Assembly: GCA_003142255.1 (NCBI GenBank)
Contig: PLLO01000016.1
Location: 1 to 64,000, forward strand
Direction: 5' to 3'
DNA: 64,000 nucleotides
Origin: Bacteroidales bacterium
GTDB lineage: Bacteria; Bacteroidota; Bacteroidia; Bacteroidales; VadinHA17
The notes under the pieces were generated by a model. It did no database searches and was not told the origin of the DNA. It saw only the letters and a program-made list of their open reading frames with translations. Position numbers and translations under genes: made by a program. This document shows, in pieces, positions 53,741 through 63,565 of this stretch (position 1 is the first letter of the stretch; the number at the start of each line of letters is the position of its first letter).

Positions 53741-53769
53741 AAAAGCAAAAGACATAGCCTTTTGCTTTT
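53741..53769 (-). terminator. Intrinsic terminator after the small HTH gene
   Basis: An 11-bp stem AAAAGCAAAAG/CTTTTGCTTTT with a 7-nt loop, followed on the minus strand by a T-rich tract (TTTGTTTTTTT). It ends the gene at 53791 just before the HD gene begins. Confidence 0.8.
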
Positions 53770-53790
53770 GAACAGGCTTAAATCCTTAGG

Positions 53791-54036
53791 TCAGTCATGG
53801 ATCATCTGTTTTGCCATGTCGAGAATAGTGGTGTCGTCAAATGTCACTATGCCGCCGCCCGGCCCCTGCTCAAAATGAATTCCAACGCATTGTCCCTTGT
53901 CAAAATTTCTCCCTCCGAAGTAGTTTCTAACTGTCTCTTCATTCAGATCGAGTTTCTCTGCAATTCTTTTCATACTACCGGAGGGTAACTGATCTTTGAT
54001 CTTCCGGAGTTCATTGAAAGTGATTGTTTTACTCAT
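53791..54036 (-). CDS. Small HTH DNA-binding-like protein
   Basis: An 81-residue protein common in Bacteroidota. An HTH-like segment, GSMKRIAEKLDLNEETVRNYF, spans residues 20-40, and a conserved C-terminal part follows (GIHFEQGPGGGIVTFDDTTIL). The single-gene setting with its own terminator suggests independent expression. Its targets are unknown; it could also be a nucleoid or RNA-binding protein. Confidence 0.8.
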   Translation of the reverse strand: MSKTITFNELRKIKDQLPSGSMKRIAEKLDLNEETVRNYFGGRNFDKGQCVGIHFEQGPGGGIVTFDDTTILDMAKQMIHD

Positions 54037-54119
54037 GGCGTTATTTATTCGTTATTATTATAGTTCAGAAGCACTGAAATTCAAAGATAGCTATTTAATA
54101 AATAAATTGAAAATGATAT

Positions 54120-54572
54120 TTACAAGTCCTGCACATCCCTGATTATATAAACATCGTAATTACCAAGGCTGGTAAACCCGGCTTTCTTATAGAGATTTAT
54201 GGCTTTCATGTTTGATCTGTGCACTTCGAGCTTCACCTGGCATCCTTTTTTCCCGACAAATTTAAGAGATTCATCCATCAGGAGTTTTGAAAAGCCTTGT
54301 CCCTGGAATTCAGGCAATATGCCGAAATGATGGAGATGAATGCGGCGTCCGTCATAAGTCATCCATGAAGTACCAGCAATGTTCCCTGTAGTGCATTCTT
54401 CCAATACCAGAAGACTTCCACCTATCCTGATGGTCTCTTCAATAGTTGCTGCATCATCGCCTCTTTTGGGATTCCCCATGTCGGTGAGGTTCCACAGATG
54501 CCTGATCCCGTCAAAATCGCCTCTCCGGTAATTCCTGGTAATGAATTTTTTATTACTTATTTTGTCCTTCAT
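54120..54572 (-). CDS. GNAT-family N-acetyltransferase
   Basis: A 150-residue GNAT fold. The acetyl-CoA pyrophosphate loop is QGQGFSKLLM near residue 90, after HLHHFGILPEF; LEVHRSNMKAINLYKKAGF forms the last helix region. The substrate cannot be told from sequence. It is followed by a palindromic element and has mqnA upstream on the opposite side of that element? In fact both lie on the minus strand, mqnA upstream and this gene downstream across the element. Confidence 0.87.
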   Translation of the reverse strand: MKDKISNKKFITRNYRRGDFDGIRHLWNLTDMGNPKRGDDAATIEETIRIGGSLLVLEECTTGNIAGTSWMTYDGRRIHLHHFGILPEFQGQGFSKLLMDESLKFVGKKGCQVKLEVHRSNMKAINLYKKAGFTSLGNYDVYIIRDVQDL

Positions 54573-54584
54573 TTTTTAATTATA

Positions 54585-54660
54585 ACCCCCATCCCAGCCT
54601 TCCCTCAGGGGGGAAGGAGTTGTTTTTATGTTTCCCCCTTGGGGGAAATTGAAAGGGGGT
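54585..54660. repeat. Double C-tract palindrome element, copy C (inverted)
   Basis: This 76-bp element is in the opposite orientation to copies A and B. Read on the minus strand it runs ACCCCCTTTC, TTTCCCCCAAGGGGGAAA, a spacer, CTCCTTCCCCCCTGAGGG and finally GATGGGGGTTATAA. It separates mqnA from the acetyltransferase gene. Confidence 0.8.
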
Positions 54661-54671
54661 AAGATTAAAAA

Positions 54672-55433
54672 TCAGAGTTTAGATAATAGATCTAGATAAA
54701 GCTTTATTGCTTTCCTTTTATCGTCATTAAGATCGAAATTCATATTTTCTGTCAGGTATATCCTGAGATCCTCGCCCCTGATTGTACCTGTTTTTCCATA
54801 TTTTTTGACAACCGCGGGAATATTTCTTACACCTGTTGCAAGAGCATCATTGAACTCCTTCAGGAATTCATCATCAAGTTTTCTGTTCGACGTCCAGCAG
54901 GCAAAGGCAAAAGGGAGTCCGGTAAACTTAAACCACTCCTCAGCAAGATCTATCCTGTTCCTGAACCTGCTCTCGTATTCGAAGCACCTGTCACCAATCA
55001 GTACATTAGCCTCATCGTCCTGAATATTGATAAAATCAAACCCATCATCGGCGTTAAACCATGAAAACTCTCTTTTCCAGTAATTTTTGGCAAGAATTTT
55101 TGCAAGGTTAACGGATGAGCGCGACCTGAAATCGAGGTTTATCCTCTTTATTTTATCAAACGGGCAGTTGCTCAGAAGCATTACTGTCCTCACCTTCCCA
55201 TAGGCACCAAGGCAAAAGTCCGTTATTATGTACGATTCTTTAAGCGAGGGGAGTGCTGCAACGGGTATGAGCCCTATGTCGACCTTCCCGCTTATAAGAT
55301 TAGCGGCGCAGTCTGCCGGGTTGTCAGTGGTAAGAATTACTTTCCTGTCAAATCCTGTTTCGGTCAACCCGTACATAAAAGGATAGGTATTGGCAAAATT
55401 AACTGCTGATATTCTGATCTTTTCTGAAGACAT
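54672..55433 (-). CDS. mqnA: Chorismate dehydratase MqnA (futalosine pathway)
   Basis: A 253-residue periplasmic-binding-fold enzyme that dehydrates chorismate, the first step of the futalosine route to menaquinone. Typical motifs are ISAVNFANTYPFMYGL at the N-terminus, KVDIGLIPVAALP near 50, DFRSRSSVNLAKIL near 100, VLIGDRCFEY near 145 and GLPFAFACWTSNR near 170. It implies a menaquinone-using respiratory chain. The other mqn genes are not in the window. Confidence 0.93.
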   Translation of the reverse strand: MSSEKIRISAVNFANTYPFMYGLTETGFDRKVILTTDNPADCAANLISGKVDIGLIPVAALPSLKESYIITDFCLGAYGKVRTVMLLSNCPFDKIKRINLDFRSRSSVNLAKILAKNYWKREFSWFNADDGFDFINIQDDEANVLIGDRCFEYESRFRNRIDLAEEWFKFTGLPFAFACWTSNRKLDDEFLKEFNDALATGVRNIPAVVKKYGKTGTIRGEDLRIYLTENMNFDLNDDKRKAIKLYLDLLSKL

Positions 55434-55497
55434 AACGATTAATATGATTATGAAATAATAAGTTAAAATTCAGTTTTTTTTACAACGTCTAAAATAC

Positions 55498-55505
55498 TAT
55501 TTTTG
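55498..55505 (+). promoter_or_regulatory. Possible Bacteroidota -7 element (TAnnTTTG) for purB
   Basis: TATTTTTG fits the phylum's -7 consensus TAnnTTTG and would place transcription about 30 nt before the purB ATG. The -33 TTTG is not clear (a T-run lies at about the right distance), so this is only a candidate. Confidence 0.35.
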
Positions 55506-55544
55506 ATGTATCGTTATAACAATTGAAAATACAAAAGGATAAAA

Positions 55545-56888
55545 ATGGAATTAAATTCTCTTACTGCCATTTCTCCGCTTGACGGAAGGTACAGACAGAA
55601 GGTGAATGAGCTCGATCTTTATTTTTCAGAGTTTGGGCTTTTCAGATATCGTCTTATGGTGGAGGTTGAATATTTTATTGCCCTTTGCGAAATACCTCTT
55701 CCCCAGCTTTCTGATTTTAAAAAGGAAAATTACAAGGAGCTGCGTTCGATCTATGAAGATTTTGATCTCACCGATGCTGAGAAAATAAAGGAACGGGAGA
55801 AAATTACTAATCATGATGTAAAGGCACTGGAATATTTTCTGAAAGAGAGATTCTTCCATTCGGGATGGGGGAAATGGAGTGAATTCATTCACTTCGGGCT
55901 TACATCACAGGATATTAATAATACGGCAATACCGCTCTCAATGAAAGATGCGCTCATAAGTGTTTACTTCCCTCTTATTTTTGAACTCAGGGAAGCACTT
56001 GCCGCTTTTGCAGATGAGTGGAAGGATATTCCAATGCTTGCCAGGACTCATGGACAGCCTGCCTCGCCAACCAGGCTCGGAAAGGAGATAGAAGTCTTCA
56101 TCGCAAGAATAGACGAACAATCGAAGTACTTTGGGCAGATACCTTATTCTGCAAAGTTCGGGGGCGCAACCGGCAACATGAATGCTCATAAAGCTGCATA
56201 TCCTGATATCGACTGGATCTCTTTTGCCGATAATTTCGTCAATGAAGAGCTCGGTTTGCAGCGGTCGAAACCAACCACTCAGATTGAGCATTACGACAAT
56301 CTTGCGGCGCTGTTCGATAATATGAGGAGGATCAATGTGATACTGATCGATCTTTCACGAGACATCTGGACATATATTTCAATGGACTATTTCAGGCAGA
56401 AAATCAGGAAAGGGGAAGTAGGTTCCTCTGCTATGCCGCATAAGGTAAACCCAATCGACTTTGAAAACGGAGAAGGAAACCTGGGATATGCCAATGCAAT
56501 TTTTGGACACTTCTCGGAAAAGCTTCCTATTTCACGTCTTCAGCGTGATCTTACCGATTCAACGGTATTGAGAAATATCGGAGTTCCGATCGGACACTCC
56601 GTAATCGCGTTTAATTCAATTCTGAAAGGACTGAATAAGCTGATAGTGAATAAGGAAAAAATACACAGCGACCTCGAGAACAACTGGGTTGTGGTTGCAG
56701 AGGCTATTCAGACAATATTACGGCGCGAAGGATACCCAAAACCATATGAAGCTCTTCTTGAGCTCACACGGACAAATGAAAAAATAACGCGTGAATCAAT
56801 ATTCTCCTTTATCGAAACTCTTGACATAAATGAAGTTGTGAAAACAGAGCTTAAGGCAATCACTCCATTCAACTTCACGGGTTTTTAA
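55545..56888 (+). CDS. purB: Adenylosuccinate lyase
   Basis: A 447-residue member of the fumarase/aspartase superfamily that cleaves SAICAR and adenylosuccinate in purine synthesis. It begins LTAISPLDGRYRQKV. Conserved regions are HFGLTSQDINNTAIP near 120, ARTHGQPASPTRLGKE near 170 and the signature GEVGSSAMPHKVNPIDFEN near 290. It is probably co-transcribed with the ABC exporter 10 nt downstream. A purine-rich AGGAT precedes the ATG. Confidence 0.97.
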   Translation: MELNSLTAISPLDGRYRQKVNELDLYFSEFGLFRYRLMVEVEYFIALCEIPLPQLSDFKKENYKELRSIYEDFDLTDAEKIKEREKITNHDVKALEYFLKERFFHSGWGKWSEFIHFGLTSQDINNTAIPLSMKDALISVYFPLIFELREALAAFADEWKDIPMLARTHGQPASPTRLGKEIEVFIARIDEQSKYFGQIPYSAKFGGATGNMNAHKAAYPDIDWISFADNFVNEELGLQRSKPTTQIEHYDNLAALFDNMRRINVILIDLSRDIWTYISMDYFRQKIRKGEVGSSAMPHKVNPIDFENGEGNLGYANAIFGHFSEKLPISRLQRDLTDSTVLRNIGVPIGHSVIAFNSILKGLNKLIVNKEKIHSDLENNWVVVAEAIQTILRREGYPKPYEALLELTRTNEKITRESIFSFIETLDINEVVKTELKAITPFNFTGF

Positions 56889-56898
56889 ATCAGGCTAA

Positions 56899-58719
56899 AT
56901 GAATAAAATCCGACTGCTGCTCAAATATATAGCTCCATACAAATGGTCAGCTCTTAAAAATATATTATATAATTTAATAAGTGCAGTATTTGCCCTCTTT
57001 TCCTTTACTCTTATAATCCCGTTCCTTAACATCCTTTTTAAACCGGCAGCGATTGTTCAGTCTCCCGGTGCATTCAAACTGACCTTTGATTATCTGAACC
57101 ATTTTTCAAAGTACTTTTTTTCCAATCTTATTGAAAAAAACGGATCAGCAGGAGCATTGCTGATTGTAAGCATAATATTTGTTGCCGCCAGCATTCTTAA
57201 GAATGCCTTTATTTTTCTTTCAAATAACAGCATGGCTTATATAAGAGCCAGTACAGTCAGGGACCTCAGAAAAAAGATGTACCTGAAAATCCTCAGATTG
57301 CCTCTATCATACTTTACAGATTCACGGAAAGGCGATCTTATGACTCGTATCTCAAACGATGTCCAGGAAATAGAGGTCTCAGTAATGTCTTCACTTACAA
57401 TGTTATTCAGGGATCCGATTACGATAATGATCTTTATTATCTACCTTTTTGTCAAAAGCTATCAGCTTACCCTATTTGCACTTGTGCTTCTGCCCGTAAG
57501 TGGCTGGCTCATAGGCCGCGTTAGCCGTACCCTGCGCTCATCAGCATTTATTGGGCAACAAAGATTGGGAAGGCTTTTATCAGTGGTTGAGGAGACACTT
57601 TCCGGATTAAGGATAATAAAAGGCTTCAATGCAGAAGACAAGATGAAGGGACAGTTCAGTGAAATAAACGACCAGTATTCCAAGATACTTAAGCGAGTAT
57701 TCAGAAAACAATACCTGGCATCTCCGCTAAGTGAAGTTCTTTCTTCTATTGTTGTCATTGTGCTTTTGTATGTAGGTGGGTTACTTGCCCTTCATGGATC
57801 TGGCCATATGAGTCCCGAGGATCTTATGGCCTTTGTCGTTGTCTTTTCGCAGATCATCCAACCGGCGAAAAATATTACAACAGCATGGTTCAGCATCGAA
57901 AAAGGAATGGGCTCGATTGACAGGATTGATCAGGTGCTTAATGCTGAAGAAACAATAACGGAAAAACCAAACGCCTTACCTGTAAAGGGATTCAATGATT
58001 CAATTGAATTCAGGGGGTTATGGTATGCTTATAACAGCGAACCGGTACTTAAAAACATTAATCTGAAAATAAAAAAGGGAGATACTGTTGCAATTGTTGG
58101 GAAATCAGGTGCAGGAAAATCGACATTGGCCGACCTTGTGCCGAGGTTCATCGATCCCGATAAGGGTGCAATTCTGATTGATGGCATTGATGTTCGCGAC
58201 ATGAAGCTTACGGATCTGAGATACCTGATGGGTATTGTTAGCCAGCACCCTATTCTCTTTAACACATCATTTTCTGAAAATATTGCTTTCGGTGCTGATA
58301 TTCCCGATAATGAAAAGATTGAAAATGCAGCACGTATAGCAAATGCCCATCAGTTCATTACTGAAACTGAATCAGGTTATGATAGCAATGTTGGGGAATC
58401 AGGGAACAAGCTCAGCGGTGGACAGAGGCAAAGAATAAGCATAGCCAGGGCTATTATGCTAAATCCTCCGATCCTTATACTCGATGAAGCTACCTCAGCC
58501 CTCGATACGGAATCAGAACGGCTTGTACAGGATGCGATATTGAAGCTGATGAAAACCCGGACCTCGATTATAATTGCTCACAGACTCTCCACTATTCAAC
58601 ATGCTGACCTGATCGTTGTCCTCGATGACGGTATGATTGTTGAATCAGGGACTCATGCAGAACTCATTAATAAAAAGGATGGATTTTATGCCAAGCTGCA
58701 TAGCTTTCAGGCAATTTGA
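56899..58719 (+). CDS. MsbA-like ABC exporter (fused membrane and ATPase domains)
   Basis: A 606-residue half-transporter. Six predicted membrane helices occupy residues 15-330, and an ATPase domain follows with Walker A GKSGAGKST near 400, the signature LSGGQRQRI near 505, Walker B ILILDEATSALD and the H-loop IIAHRLSTI. Family knowledge: MsbA-type homodimers flip lipid A-core or other lipids, or export drugs. The long extracytoplasmic loop (about 40-90) is frequent in Bacteroidota. The substrate is not certain. Confidence 0.93.
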   Translation: MNKIRLLLKYIAPYKWSALKNILYNLISAVFALFSFTLIIPFLNILFKPAAIVQSPGAFKLTFDYLNHFSKYFFSNLIEKNGSAGALLIVSIIFVAASILKNAFIFLSNNSMAYIRASTVRDLRKKMYLKILRLPLSYFTDSRKGDLMTRISNDVQEIEVSVMSSLTMLFRDPITIMIFIIYLFVKSYQLTLFALVLLPVSGWLIGRVSRTLRSSAFIGQQRLGRLLSVVEETLSGLRIIKGFNAEDKMKGQFSEINDQYSKILKRVFRKQYLASPLSEVLSSIVVIVLLYVGGLLALHGSGHMSPEDLMAFVVVFSQIIQPAKNITTAWFSIEKGMGSIDRIDQVLNAEETITEKPNALPVKGFNDSIEFRGLWYAYNSEPVLKNINLKIKKGDTVAIVGKSGAGKSTLADLVPRFIDPDKGAILIDGIDVRDMKLTDLRYLMGIVSQHPILFNTSFSENIAFGADIPDNEKIENAARIANAHQFITETESGYDSNVGESGNKLSGGQRQRISIARAIMLNPPILILDEATSALDTESERLVQDAILKLMKTRTSIIIAHRLSTIQHADLIVVLDDGMIVESGTHAELINKKDGFYAKLHSFQAI

Positions 58720-58731
58720 AGAAGGAGGGAG

Positions 58732-58805
58732 ACAAGGAGTGAAACGACGAAGTTCCGCAAAGCGGAAGCCAGTCCCGCAAAAGCGGGAGGCAGGGGTGGG
58801 TTTTT
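58732..58805. repeat. Palindromic element (TTCCGC...GCGGAA and TCCCGC...GCGGGA)
   Basis: Two neighbouring hairpins, TTCCGCAAAGCGGAA and TCCCGCAAAAGCGGGA, followed by GGGGTGGGTTTTT. The plan and flank match the element at 8675. It follows the ABC exporter stop and may end its transcript. Confidence 0.6.
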
Positions 58806-58854
58806 ATAATAGATGCAGAATATCGATTTGATTTAAAAAATTACACTATAAAAA

Positions 58855-60675
58855 ATGGTTAAACGAAATAAAATCTTTCTTCTTATTCTTTGTATTGTAT
58901 TAATCTTCTCATCATTACAAGCACAGAAAGTAAAACATACATTCAAATTCAGCCCGACTGAATTTCTCCTTGACGGAAAACCATTTCAGATAATCAGCGG
59001 TGAGATGCATCCTGCAAGAATTCCTGCAGCATACTGGAGACAAAGGATCAGGATGGCAAAAGCCATGGGATGCAATACCATTTCTGCATATATATTCTGG
59101 AATTATCATGAACAGGAAGAGGGCGTCTTTGACTTCACATCTGATAATCATAACATAGGTGAGTTTATAAGGATTGTTCAGGATGAGGGCATGTGGCTGA
59201 TCCTTCGTCCCGGCCCATATGTTTGCGCTGAATGGGAACTTGGAGGCATTCCTCCTTACCTTCTGAGGATTCCGGATATTAAGCTCAGGTGCCTTGATGA
59301 CAGGTATATGGCAGCTGCCGGACGATACATTGCCAGACTTGCTGAAGAGATAAGGCCATTCCAGATAACCAGGGGCGGTCCGCTGCTTATGATCCAGGTA
59401 GAGAATGAATATGGAAGCTATAGCAACGATCATGATTACATGACGAAAATAAGAGACCTCTGGAAATCTGACGGAATCGAGGTGCCGACTTTTACAGGCG
59501 ATGGACCTTCAACGAAGATGCTTGAGGGAGGAACACTTCCCGGAAGCGCCGTTGGCCTTGACTCAGGAACATCAGATGCCGATTTTACTCTCGCAGCAAA
59601 AATGAACCCGGGAGTCCCGGTTTTCAGCAGTGAAACTTATCCGGGATGGCTTACTCACTGGGGTGAAGAGTGGGCTAAACCTGATACCAGTGAGCTATTA
59701 AAGGAGGTTAAGTACCTGATGGATAACAAGAAATCTTTTAATCTTTATGTCATTCACGGTGGAACAAATTTCGGTTTTACTGCCGGTGCGAATTCTGGCG
59801 GCAAGGGATACGAACCGGACGTAACAAGCTATGATTATGATGCTCCGATAAATGAGCAGGGAATGGCGACACCTAAATACCTTGCCCTGCGGCAACTTAT
59901 CGGATCGTACCTTCCTAAAAAACAAAAGCTTCCCCCGATACCTGCTCCTGTACGTTGTGTGGATGTACCGGCTTTCACCATGGACAGATTTACAACTATA
60001 TGGGAGAATCTTCCGGAACCTGTTAGTTCTGAAAAGCCCGGAACATTTGAATCGTACGGGCAGGATTATGGATTTATCCTTTACCGGACTCTCCTTCAGG
60101 ATTATAAGAAGGGTATACTGACGGTCACTGATATTCACGATTACGCAACTGTCTTCCTGAATGGAGAATATGTGGGATCGCTTGACCGCAGAGCTGGCAT
60201 AAACTCCATCGATCTTCCTGATTGTAAGGTTCAAAACCCCCAGCTTGAGATACTTGTCGAAGAAATGGGACGTATCAATTATGGAAAGAATATTATCGAC
60301 AGAAAAGGTATTACTGAAAAAGTTACCCTCGCCGGTAACACCTTGTTAAACTGGAAGGTTTATAATCTGCCGATGGACAATAAATTTATCTATCACCTTC
60401 GCTCCTCCGGCAAGGTTCTGAACAAGCCGGGGATATTTTTCAGAGGGACTATTTCGTTTGCATCAACAGCCGATACCTATCTTGACATGTCATCTTACAG
60501 AAAAGGAATAGTGTGGGTGAACGGGCATAATCTTGGCCGTTACTGGGATATAGGTCCTCAGAAAAGGCTATATTGTCCCGCTTCATTTTTTAAACCCGGG
60601 CTGAATGAGATAATCATTTTTGACCTTCACATGACTGAAGGCAAACTGATAAGCGGAATGGCGAAGGCAGAGTAA
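58855..60675 (+). CDS. Secreted GH35 beta-galactosidase
   Basis: A 606-residue exported enzyme. A signal peptide (KIFLLILCIVLIFSSLQAQ) precedes a GH35 catalytic barrel: FQIISGEMHPARIP near 45, LRPGPYVCAEWELGG near 117, the acid/base Glu185 in VENEYGSY, and nucleophile Glu260 in FSSETYPGW. C-terminal beta domains contain GIVWVNGHNLGRYWDIGPQ, typical of the family. It removes terminal beta-galactose, here plausibly from the galactan side chains of pectin, given the GH28 and GH105 genes downstream. Confidence 0.95.
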   Translation: MVKRNKIFLLILCIVLIFSSLQAQKVKHTFKFSPTEFLLDGKPFQIISGEMHPARIPAAYWRQRIRMAKAMGCNTISAYIFWNYHEQEEGVFDFTSDNHNIGEFIRIVQDEGMWLILRPGPYVCAEWELGGIPPYLLRIPDIKLRCLDDRYMAAAGRYIARLAEEIRPFQITRGGPLLMIQVENEYGSYSNDHDYMTKIRDLWKSDGIEVPTFTGDGPSTKMLEGGTLPGSAVGLDSGTSDADFTLAAKMNPGVPVFSSETYPGWLTHWGEEWAKPDTSELLKEVKYLMDNKKSFNLYVIHGGTNFGFTAGANSGGKGYEPDVTSYDYDAPINEQGMATPKYLALRQLIGSYLPKKQKLPPIPAPVRCVDVPAFTMDRFTTIWENLPEPVSSEKPGTFESYGQDYGFILYRTLLQDYKKGILTVTDIHDYATVFLNGEYVGSLDRRAGINSIDLPDCKVQNPQLEILVEEMGRINYGKNIIDRKGITEKVTLAGNTLLNWKVYNLPMDNKFIYHLRSSGKVLNKPGIFFRGTISFASTADTYLDMSSYRKGIVWVNGHNLGRYWDIGPQKRLYCPASFFKPGLNEIIIFDLHMTEGKLISGMAKAE

Positions 60676-60793
60676 AGGACGGAGTTAAGGTGCAACGGAG
60701 ATAATTGAAAAGTCAAAATATGATAATTTTATAAATAGCATATAGTAATTAACAGGTAATTAAATATTGAACCCTAATAACCCTTATTCAAGA

Positions 60794-62362
60794 ATGAAAA
60801 AATTAATGTATCTGCTGGCGCTCATTGCTTTCACCCTTCAGTCGCCGGCGCAATCTGTATGGACAAATGTAAAGGATCGTGGAGCAGATCCTACCGGAAA
60901 CAAAAAATGCACGAAGGTCCTTAATGATTTAATTACCGAGCTTTCAGCCAAAGGTGGAGGTACACTTTTCTTCCCTGCAGGGACATTCTTTACCGGTCCA
61001 ATAATCATGAAAAGCAATATAACTCTATGGCTTGATGCCGGTGCCATTGTGAAGTTCTCAGATGATTTTGACGATTACCTGCCAATGGTTCAGTCACGCT
61101 GGGAAGATGTAAGGGTAAAAAACTTTGCCTCACAGGTTTATGCATATAAGTGTGAGAATATTGCAATACGCGGACGCGGACATTTTGACGGACAGGGCAA
61201 GAAATGGTGGGATTATATGAGAACTGCTTTTTCCGGACAACCGCCACAGAGCAAATGGCAGGAGACATTCAAAAAGGAAAATGCGGAGATGCTTGCCAAA
61301 AATGCATATATAAGAGCCAAGAATAACTTTTTGAGACCTCCGATGATTACGACATATGAATGCAAGAATGTGCTTATTGAAGGAGTAAGCTTCTCCAATC
61401 CGCCATTCTGGACAATTATGCCGGCATTTACAGATAATCTTACAATTACCGGCATAACGATTGAGAATCCTTCCAATTCACCGAATACTGACGGCATTGA
61501 TCCCTCTTCATGCAGGAATGTTCATATTTCAAATTGCCACATTACTGTAGGAGATGATTGTATCGTAATCAAATCGGGCAGGGACGAAGATGGAAGGGAA
61601 GCTGCAAGACCTACTGAAAATATTACAATTACCAACTGCACCATGCTCAGGGGACACGGCGGTGTAGTTATAGGCAGCGAAATGAGCGGAGGTGTTAAAA
61701 GAGTGGCCATAACAAATTGTGTATTTGAGGGTACCGACAGGGGCATCAGGGTAAAGACAATGAGAGGAAGAGGAGGTGTGATCGAGGATCTGCTGGTATC
61801 AAATATCGTGATGAACAATATAATTAATGAGGGTGTTCTGATAACTCTCAGATACCAGAATTCAGCTCCGGAACCCGTTTCTGAGCGAACTCCGGCTTGC
61901 CACAACGTACGTATTTCAGGCATTATCCAGAGGGGTGGTACCAGACCGGTTGCAATATATGGCCTTGAGGAAATGGATGTTAACGATGTTTCAATCAGCG
62001 ACATGGAATCCATCACCAAGATGGGTATCCTTGTAGAGAACGCTAACGGCATAAGTTTCCATGACATGAAGGTTAACATACAGGATGGAAGCGCTCTTGA
62101 AGCAAAAGATTCTAAAAAGATAAGCTGGGATAAGATATCAGTAACGACATCTCATCCTGAGAATCCTTTACTGAAACTCACCAATTGCAGCGACGTAATT
62201 GTGACAAACTGCTATCAGCCTGAAAATATTCCTCTTTTCATCAATGAGGATGAAAAATCAGGGAATATTATAGTCGCTAACAACATTTTACCAGGAACAA
62301 CAGCTCTTTTGAATAACAAGGGAACCAATATTATAACATCCAATAATATTCTGAAGAAATAA
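60794..62362 (+). CDS. Secreted GH28 polygalacturonase-like enzyme
   Basis: A 522-residue exported parallel beta-helix enzyme. The signal peptide (MKKLMYLLALIAFTLQSPAQ) sets the start at the ATG 60794 rather than the TTG at 60767. GH28 catalytic motifs are complete: NTDGIDP, VGDDCIVIKSG with both catalytic Asp, GHGGVVIGSE with the His, and RGIRVKT. It hydrolyses galacturonan or rhamnogalacturonan; the exact linkage is not clear. It lies between GH35 and GH105 in a pectin cluster. Confidence 0.94.
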   Translation: MKKLMYLLALIAFTLQSPAQSVWTNVKDRGADPTGNKKCTKVLNDLITELSAKGGGTLFFPAGTFFTGPIIMKSNITLWLDAGAIVKFSDDFDDYLPMVQSRWEDVRVKNFASQVYAYKCENIAIRGRGHFDGQGKKWWDYMRTAFSGQPPQSKWQETFKKENAEMLAKNAYIRAKNNFLRPPMITTYECKNVLIEGVSFSNPPFWTIMPAFTDNLTITGITIENPSNSPNTDGIDPSSCRNVHISNCHITVGDDCIVIKSGRDEDGREAARPTENITITNCTMLRGHGGVVIGSEMSGGVKRVAITNCVFEGTDRGIRVKTMRGRGGVIEDLLVSNIVMNNIINEGVLITLRYQNSAPEPVSERTPACHNVRISGIIQRGGTRPVAIYGLEEMDVNDVSISDMESITKMGILVENANGISFHDMKVNIQDGSALEAKDSKKISWDKISVTTSHPENPLLKLTNCSDVIVTNCYQPENIPLFINEDEKSGNIIVANNILPGTTALLNNKGTNIITSNNILKK

Positions 62363-62386
62363 GAAGTGTTAACCTCAAGCTTAAAT

Positions 62387-63565
62387 ATGAGAAATATACT
62401 CAAGATATTATTCCTCATAACCTTAGTGGCTGCCGGTTCGGATAGCTGCAGTCAAAGGGTTAAACAGAGCAAGGATAAATGGTCAGTCAGGATGGCAAAC
62501 AGTGTCCTTGCTTCCTCTGACAGTCTTATTCATTATACTGCTGGAAGCCCAAAGTGGGCATATGATGTGGCTTTTCTTGGCATGGCAATAGACCAGCTGG
62601 GTAATGTTGACCCAAAGTACTCGAAATACCTTGACGACTGGGTTAATTATTTTGTTCATCCTGATGGTTCGGTGACTGATTACAATATGACAGAATACAA
62701 CCTCGACAGGATATTTCCGGGAAGAGATATCATTACTGTTTATAAAAGGAATCCTGATCCTAAATACAAAATTGCACTCGATAATTTCATCGAACAGTTA
62801 AAAACCCATCCTAAAACAAAATCCGGCGGCTATTGGCACAAAAGTATATATCCGAATCAGATGTGGCTCGACGGCATCTTCATGGCTTCGACTTACATGG
62901 CTGAATATGCAGAGGTTTTTAATGATCCCCAATGGTTTGATGTTGCCACCAGCCAGACAAAATTGATTTATGGAAAGACTCTCGACACATCGACAGGCTT
63001 GCTGATGCACGCCTGGGATGAAAGCAGGACACAGAAATGGTGCGACCCTGTTACAGGACAGTCACATTATCCATGGAGCCGCGCAATGGGCTGGTACACA
63101 CTGGCGATAATTGATATTCTCGATTATCTTCCGGAGAATCACCCGGACAGGAAAGAACTAATTAAAATACTTCAGTCAACATGCGATGCACTTCTGAAAG
63201 TCCGTGATCCTAAATCAGGCATCTGGTACCAGGTTCTCAATCAGGGCGGGAGGGAAGGTAATTACCTTGAGGGTTCAGGGACGGCTATGTATACATATGT
63301 TTTCGCAAAGGGAGCCCGGCTGCGATATCTCGACAAAAAGTACCGCAAAATAGCCAATAGCGCTTTTAATGGTATCCTGAAAGAGCTGATTACAGTTGAT
63401 AAAAATGGGATGGTGACAATGCACAATATATGCGGAGGCTGTGGGCTGGGAGGCAATCCTTACAGGGACGGGACATATGAGTACTATGTAAATGAAAAAA
63501 GATTTGATAACGATACAAAAGGAGTAGCCCCTTTCATCCTCGCTGCAATTGAATTGGATCGTTAG
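62387..63565 (+). CDS. GH105 unsaturated rhamnogalacturonyl hydrolase-like protein
   Basis: A 392-residue (alpha/alpha)6-barrel protein. After a signal peptide it shows the GH105 features MWLDGIFMASTYMAEYAE near 165, HAWDESRTQKWCDP near 205 and WSRAMGWYTLAIIDIL near 232. Family members remove unsaturated uronic acid from pectin fragments. The catalytic Asp candidates are in MWLDG and near SRAMG. The ATG at 62387 fits the signal peptide; the GTG at 62366 does not. The stop codon TAG lies inside a palindromic element. Confidence 0.93.
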   Translation: MRNILKILFLITLVAAGSDSCSQRVKQSKDKWSVRMANSVLASSDSLIHYTAGSPKWAYDVAFLGMAIDQLGNVDPKYSKYLDDWVNYFVHPDGSVTDYNMTEYNLDRIFPGRDIITVYKRNPDPKYKIALDNFIEQLKTHPKTKSGGYWHKSIYPNQMWLDGIFMASTYMAEYAEVFNDPQWFDVATSQTKLIYGKTLDTSTGLLMHAWDESRTQKWCDPVTGQSHYPWSRAMGWYTLAIIDILDYLPENHPDRKELIKILQSTCDALLKVRDPKSGIWYQVLNQGGREGNYLEGSGTAMYTYVFAKGARLRYLDKKYRKIANSAFNGILKELITVDKNGMVTMHNICGGCGLGGNPYRDGTYEYYVNEKRFDNDTKGVAPFILAAIELDR